Shown here: positions 62,710-64,000 of the stretch, one piece after another
Position numbering within the stretch: the stretch's first letter is position 1
Layout of the letters: every line of letters begins with the position of its first letter
Assembly (NCBI GenBank): GCA_019359215.1
Contig: JAHHHS010000001.1
Span: 62,001-126,000, forward strand
From: Nostoc indistinguendum CM1-VF10
Lineage (GTDB): Bacteria; Cyanobacteriota; Cyanobacteriia; Cyanobacteriales; Nostocaceae
Length of the DNA: 64,000 nucleotides
Direction of reading: 5' to 3'
The notes under the pieces: model-generated
Seen by the model: only the letters and a program-made list of their open reading frames with translations
Told to the model about the DNA's origin: nothing
The model's database searches: none
Program-made: the position numbers and the translations under genes

Positions 62710-62909
62710 AATGACTTGTATACGGCTCCTGGGTAATGGCAATAACATCTATCAAAGTGTGAACAATCCCATCCAAGTTGGGAATAATAAAATCAGCCAC
62801 ATCCTCAATGTTGGATTGGTCTGCGTTTAGCTTATACGTAAAACTGAAGCCAATACCCACGTCGTACAGGTTGTATTTAAATACTTAGGGTCTTTTGAAA
62901 ACCGAGACT

Positions 62910-64000
62910 ATGAATTCAGCCGCAACCGCAACTATTCCATCTGCAAATATTCTGGGAGAAAATTCTAAAGGCGTGGAGGTGATCTTTCAACTCCTATCCA
63001 GGGAGTTTCAACAATCAACCAAAGCTTCGGAACAGAATTGCCATGATGTAGCAACACGTATTACCACCGAAGTATATCGGATTTGCCATGAAAGCAAACG
63101 TATCCAAGCTTCTGGAACTGTAGAAAGCTCGGCGATGACCCTCGCTCGGCATCGGCTACAACAATGTCTCAGGTACTATCAGTTGGGTTCAAATCGGGGC
63201 AGGGTAGAATTACACAGCACTCTGAGTGCAATTATTTATCGATACATTAATCCGCCTCAGAAGCAATTGAGTTATCAAGGGCGACTGACTATAATTGAAG
63301 ATTTCTTACAGAGTTTTTATCTAGAAGCATTAAACGCCTTCCGCCGAGAAAATCAACTCGGTGCTACTTATCGCCCTCAGACACTTCTAGAATTGTCCGA
63401 GTACATGGCATTTACCGAGCGCTACGGCAAGCGACGCATTCCCTTACCAGGCCGTCAGCAGCAGCTAATTATCTTGCGGGCGCAAACTTTTTCTCAACAC
63501 CAGCCCCCAGAAACCAGCGTAGATATAGAACAAGCCGCAGAAGGCAGCAATAGTGAAGCCGATGGTTCTTGGGAAGAACCAGTAGTGCATCAATTGCGCT
63601 CCACAATGGCAACGCAAGCCGAACCCGAACCTGAAGAAGATACCTTGCGCTCCGTTGTGGTTACAGAATTAATGAATTATCTCGAAGAACGGCAACAATC
63701 TGACTGTGCTGATTACTTTTCCCTCCGCCTCCAGGATCTATCGGCACAGGAAATTGAGTCGATTTTAGGTTTAACTCCTCGTCAGAGAGATTATTTGCAG
63801 CAACGCTTCAAGTATCATTTGATTCGGTTTGCTTTATTACACCGTTGGGAATTGGTTCACGAGTGGCTGGAAGCCTCTTTGCATACCAATTTGGGTTTAA
63901 CTCCCCAGCAATGGCAAGTATATACAGCACAGCTGGACACTAAGCAACAATCTTTACTAGAGTTGAAGCAACAAGGACAAGCCGATGAAAAAATCGCAAA
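62910..64000 (+). CDS. hetZ: Heterocyst differentiation protein HetZ (3' end outside the window)
   Basis: The frame from ATG 62910 is open for 363 codons to the window edge. It starts MNSAATATIP; conserved parts are SSAMTLARHRLQQCLRYYQL, LHSTLSAIIYRYINPP, EYMAFTERYGKRRIPLPGRQ and, after an acidic linker (QAAEGSNSEADGSWEEP), a DNA-binding-like region with LTPRQRDYLQQRFKYHLIRF. HetZ is about 400 residues and acts early in heterocyst commitment with HetR and PatU3. Neighbours (amiC pair, murI, sds) agree with the Anabaena hetZ locus. I did not find a clear GAGGGGTCTAACCCCTC-type HetR site in the 200 bp upstream. Confidence 0.85.
   Translation, partial: MNSAATATIPSANILGENSKGVEVIFQLLSREFQQSTKASEQNCHDVATRITTEVYRICHESKRIQASGTVESSAMTLARHRLQQCLRYYQLGSNRGRVELHSTLSAIIYRYINPPQKQLSYQGRLTIIEDFLQSFYLEALNAFRRENQLGATYRPQTLLELSEYMAFTERYGKRRIPLPGRQQQLIILRAQTFSQHQPPETSVDIEQAAEGSNSEADGSWEEPVVHQLRSTMATQAEPEPEEDTLRSVVVTELMNYLEERQQSDCADYFSLRLQDLSAQEIESILGLTPRQRDYLQQRFKYHLIRFALLHRWELVHEWLEASLHTNLGLTPQQWQVYTAQLDTKQQSLLELKQQGQADEKIA

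Noticed and set aside
62675..62860. 61-codon minus-strand frame upstream of the hypothetical gene beside hetZ
   Set aside because: GTG start without a ribosome site, 35-base overlap with the next gene, and no recognisable protein; it could still be a real small gene, so it is worth a conservation check.
1..64000. tRNA or rRNA genes
   Set aside because: I looked in the intergenic spacers for T-loop-like GGTTCGAATCC motifs and acceptor stems and found none that fold as a tRNA; a covariance-model scan would settle it.

Overview
The window comes from a filamentous, heterocyst-forming cyanobacterium of the Nostoc/Anabaena type. The evidence is a plastid-like ndhA-I-G-E operon, very frequent GCGATCGC (HIP1) octamers, heptameric short tandem repeats (TAGTCAT / AATGACC types) between genes, paired AMIN-domain AmiC amidases, a solanesyl diphosphate synthase, and a gene at the right edge that I read as hetZ. 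The gene order amiC-amiC-murI-sds-hetZ also matches what I remember of Anabaena. I saw no rRNA, tRNA or CRISPR array.

Layout. 0-3.2 kb: 5' part of alanine racemase, an HNH nuclease and a DHH phosphoesterase. 3.3-5.9 kb: an accessory pocket with a DUF29 remnant, a tightly overlapping three-gene operon (RusA-like resolvase, PD-(D/E)XK+HEPN composite protein with antitoxin-like tail repeats, PIN toxin) and a frameshifted antitoxin. 6.2-12.2 kb: SixA phosphatase, citrate synthase, ndhAIGE and NAD kinase. 12.5-19.9 kb: an acyltransferase, a phage-tail-type S74 domain remnant, a GGDEF-EAL sensor, an inverted-repeat element carrying a 21-bp minisatellite, a membrane glycosyltransferase and a DUF4079 protein. 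20-25 kb: CobU, hypothetical proteins and a three-gene exopolysaccharide cluster. 25.5-33.8 kb: small metabolic genes, several decayed, and a protealysin-like M4 protease with its emfourin-type inhibitor.

34-42.7 kb is a repeat-rich, decaying zone. It holds a sensor histidine kinase that shares its sensor half with the GGDEF-EAL protein, MITE-like elements, a relic of a phycoerythrin locus (cpeS fragment plus cpeR-like gene), a CopG-type antitoxin gene broken by a MITE, and fragments of two transposases and two NTPases. 42.7-64 kb returns to core genes: glcF-glcE (glycolate oxidation), MgtC, MsrB, mreB-C-D (cell shape), an ssb gene with a LexA-type box, a SIMPL protein, a CPA2 antiporter, the amiC pair, murI, sds and the start of hetZ.

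The candidates for an undescribed system are the RusA / nuclease-HEPN / PIN operon at 3.7-5.6 kb and, less complete, the nSTAND NTPase remnant at 40-42 kb. Homology statements rest on motif recognition by eye; no database search was possible.
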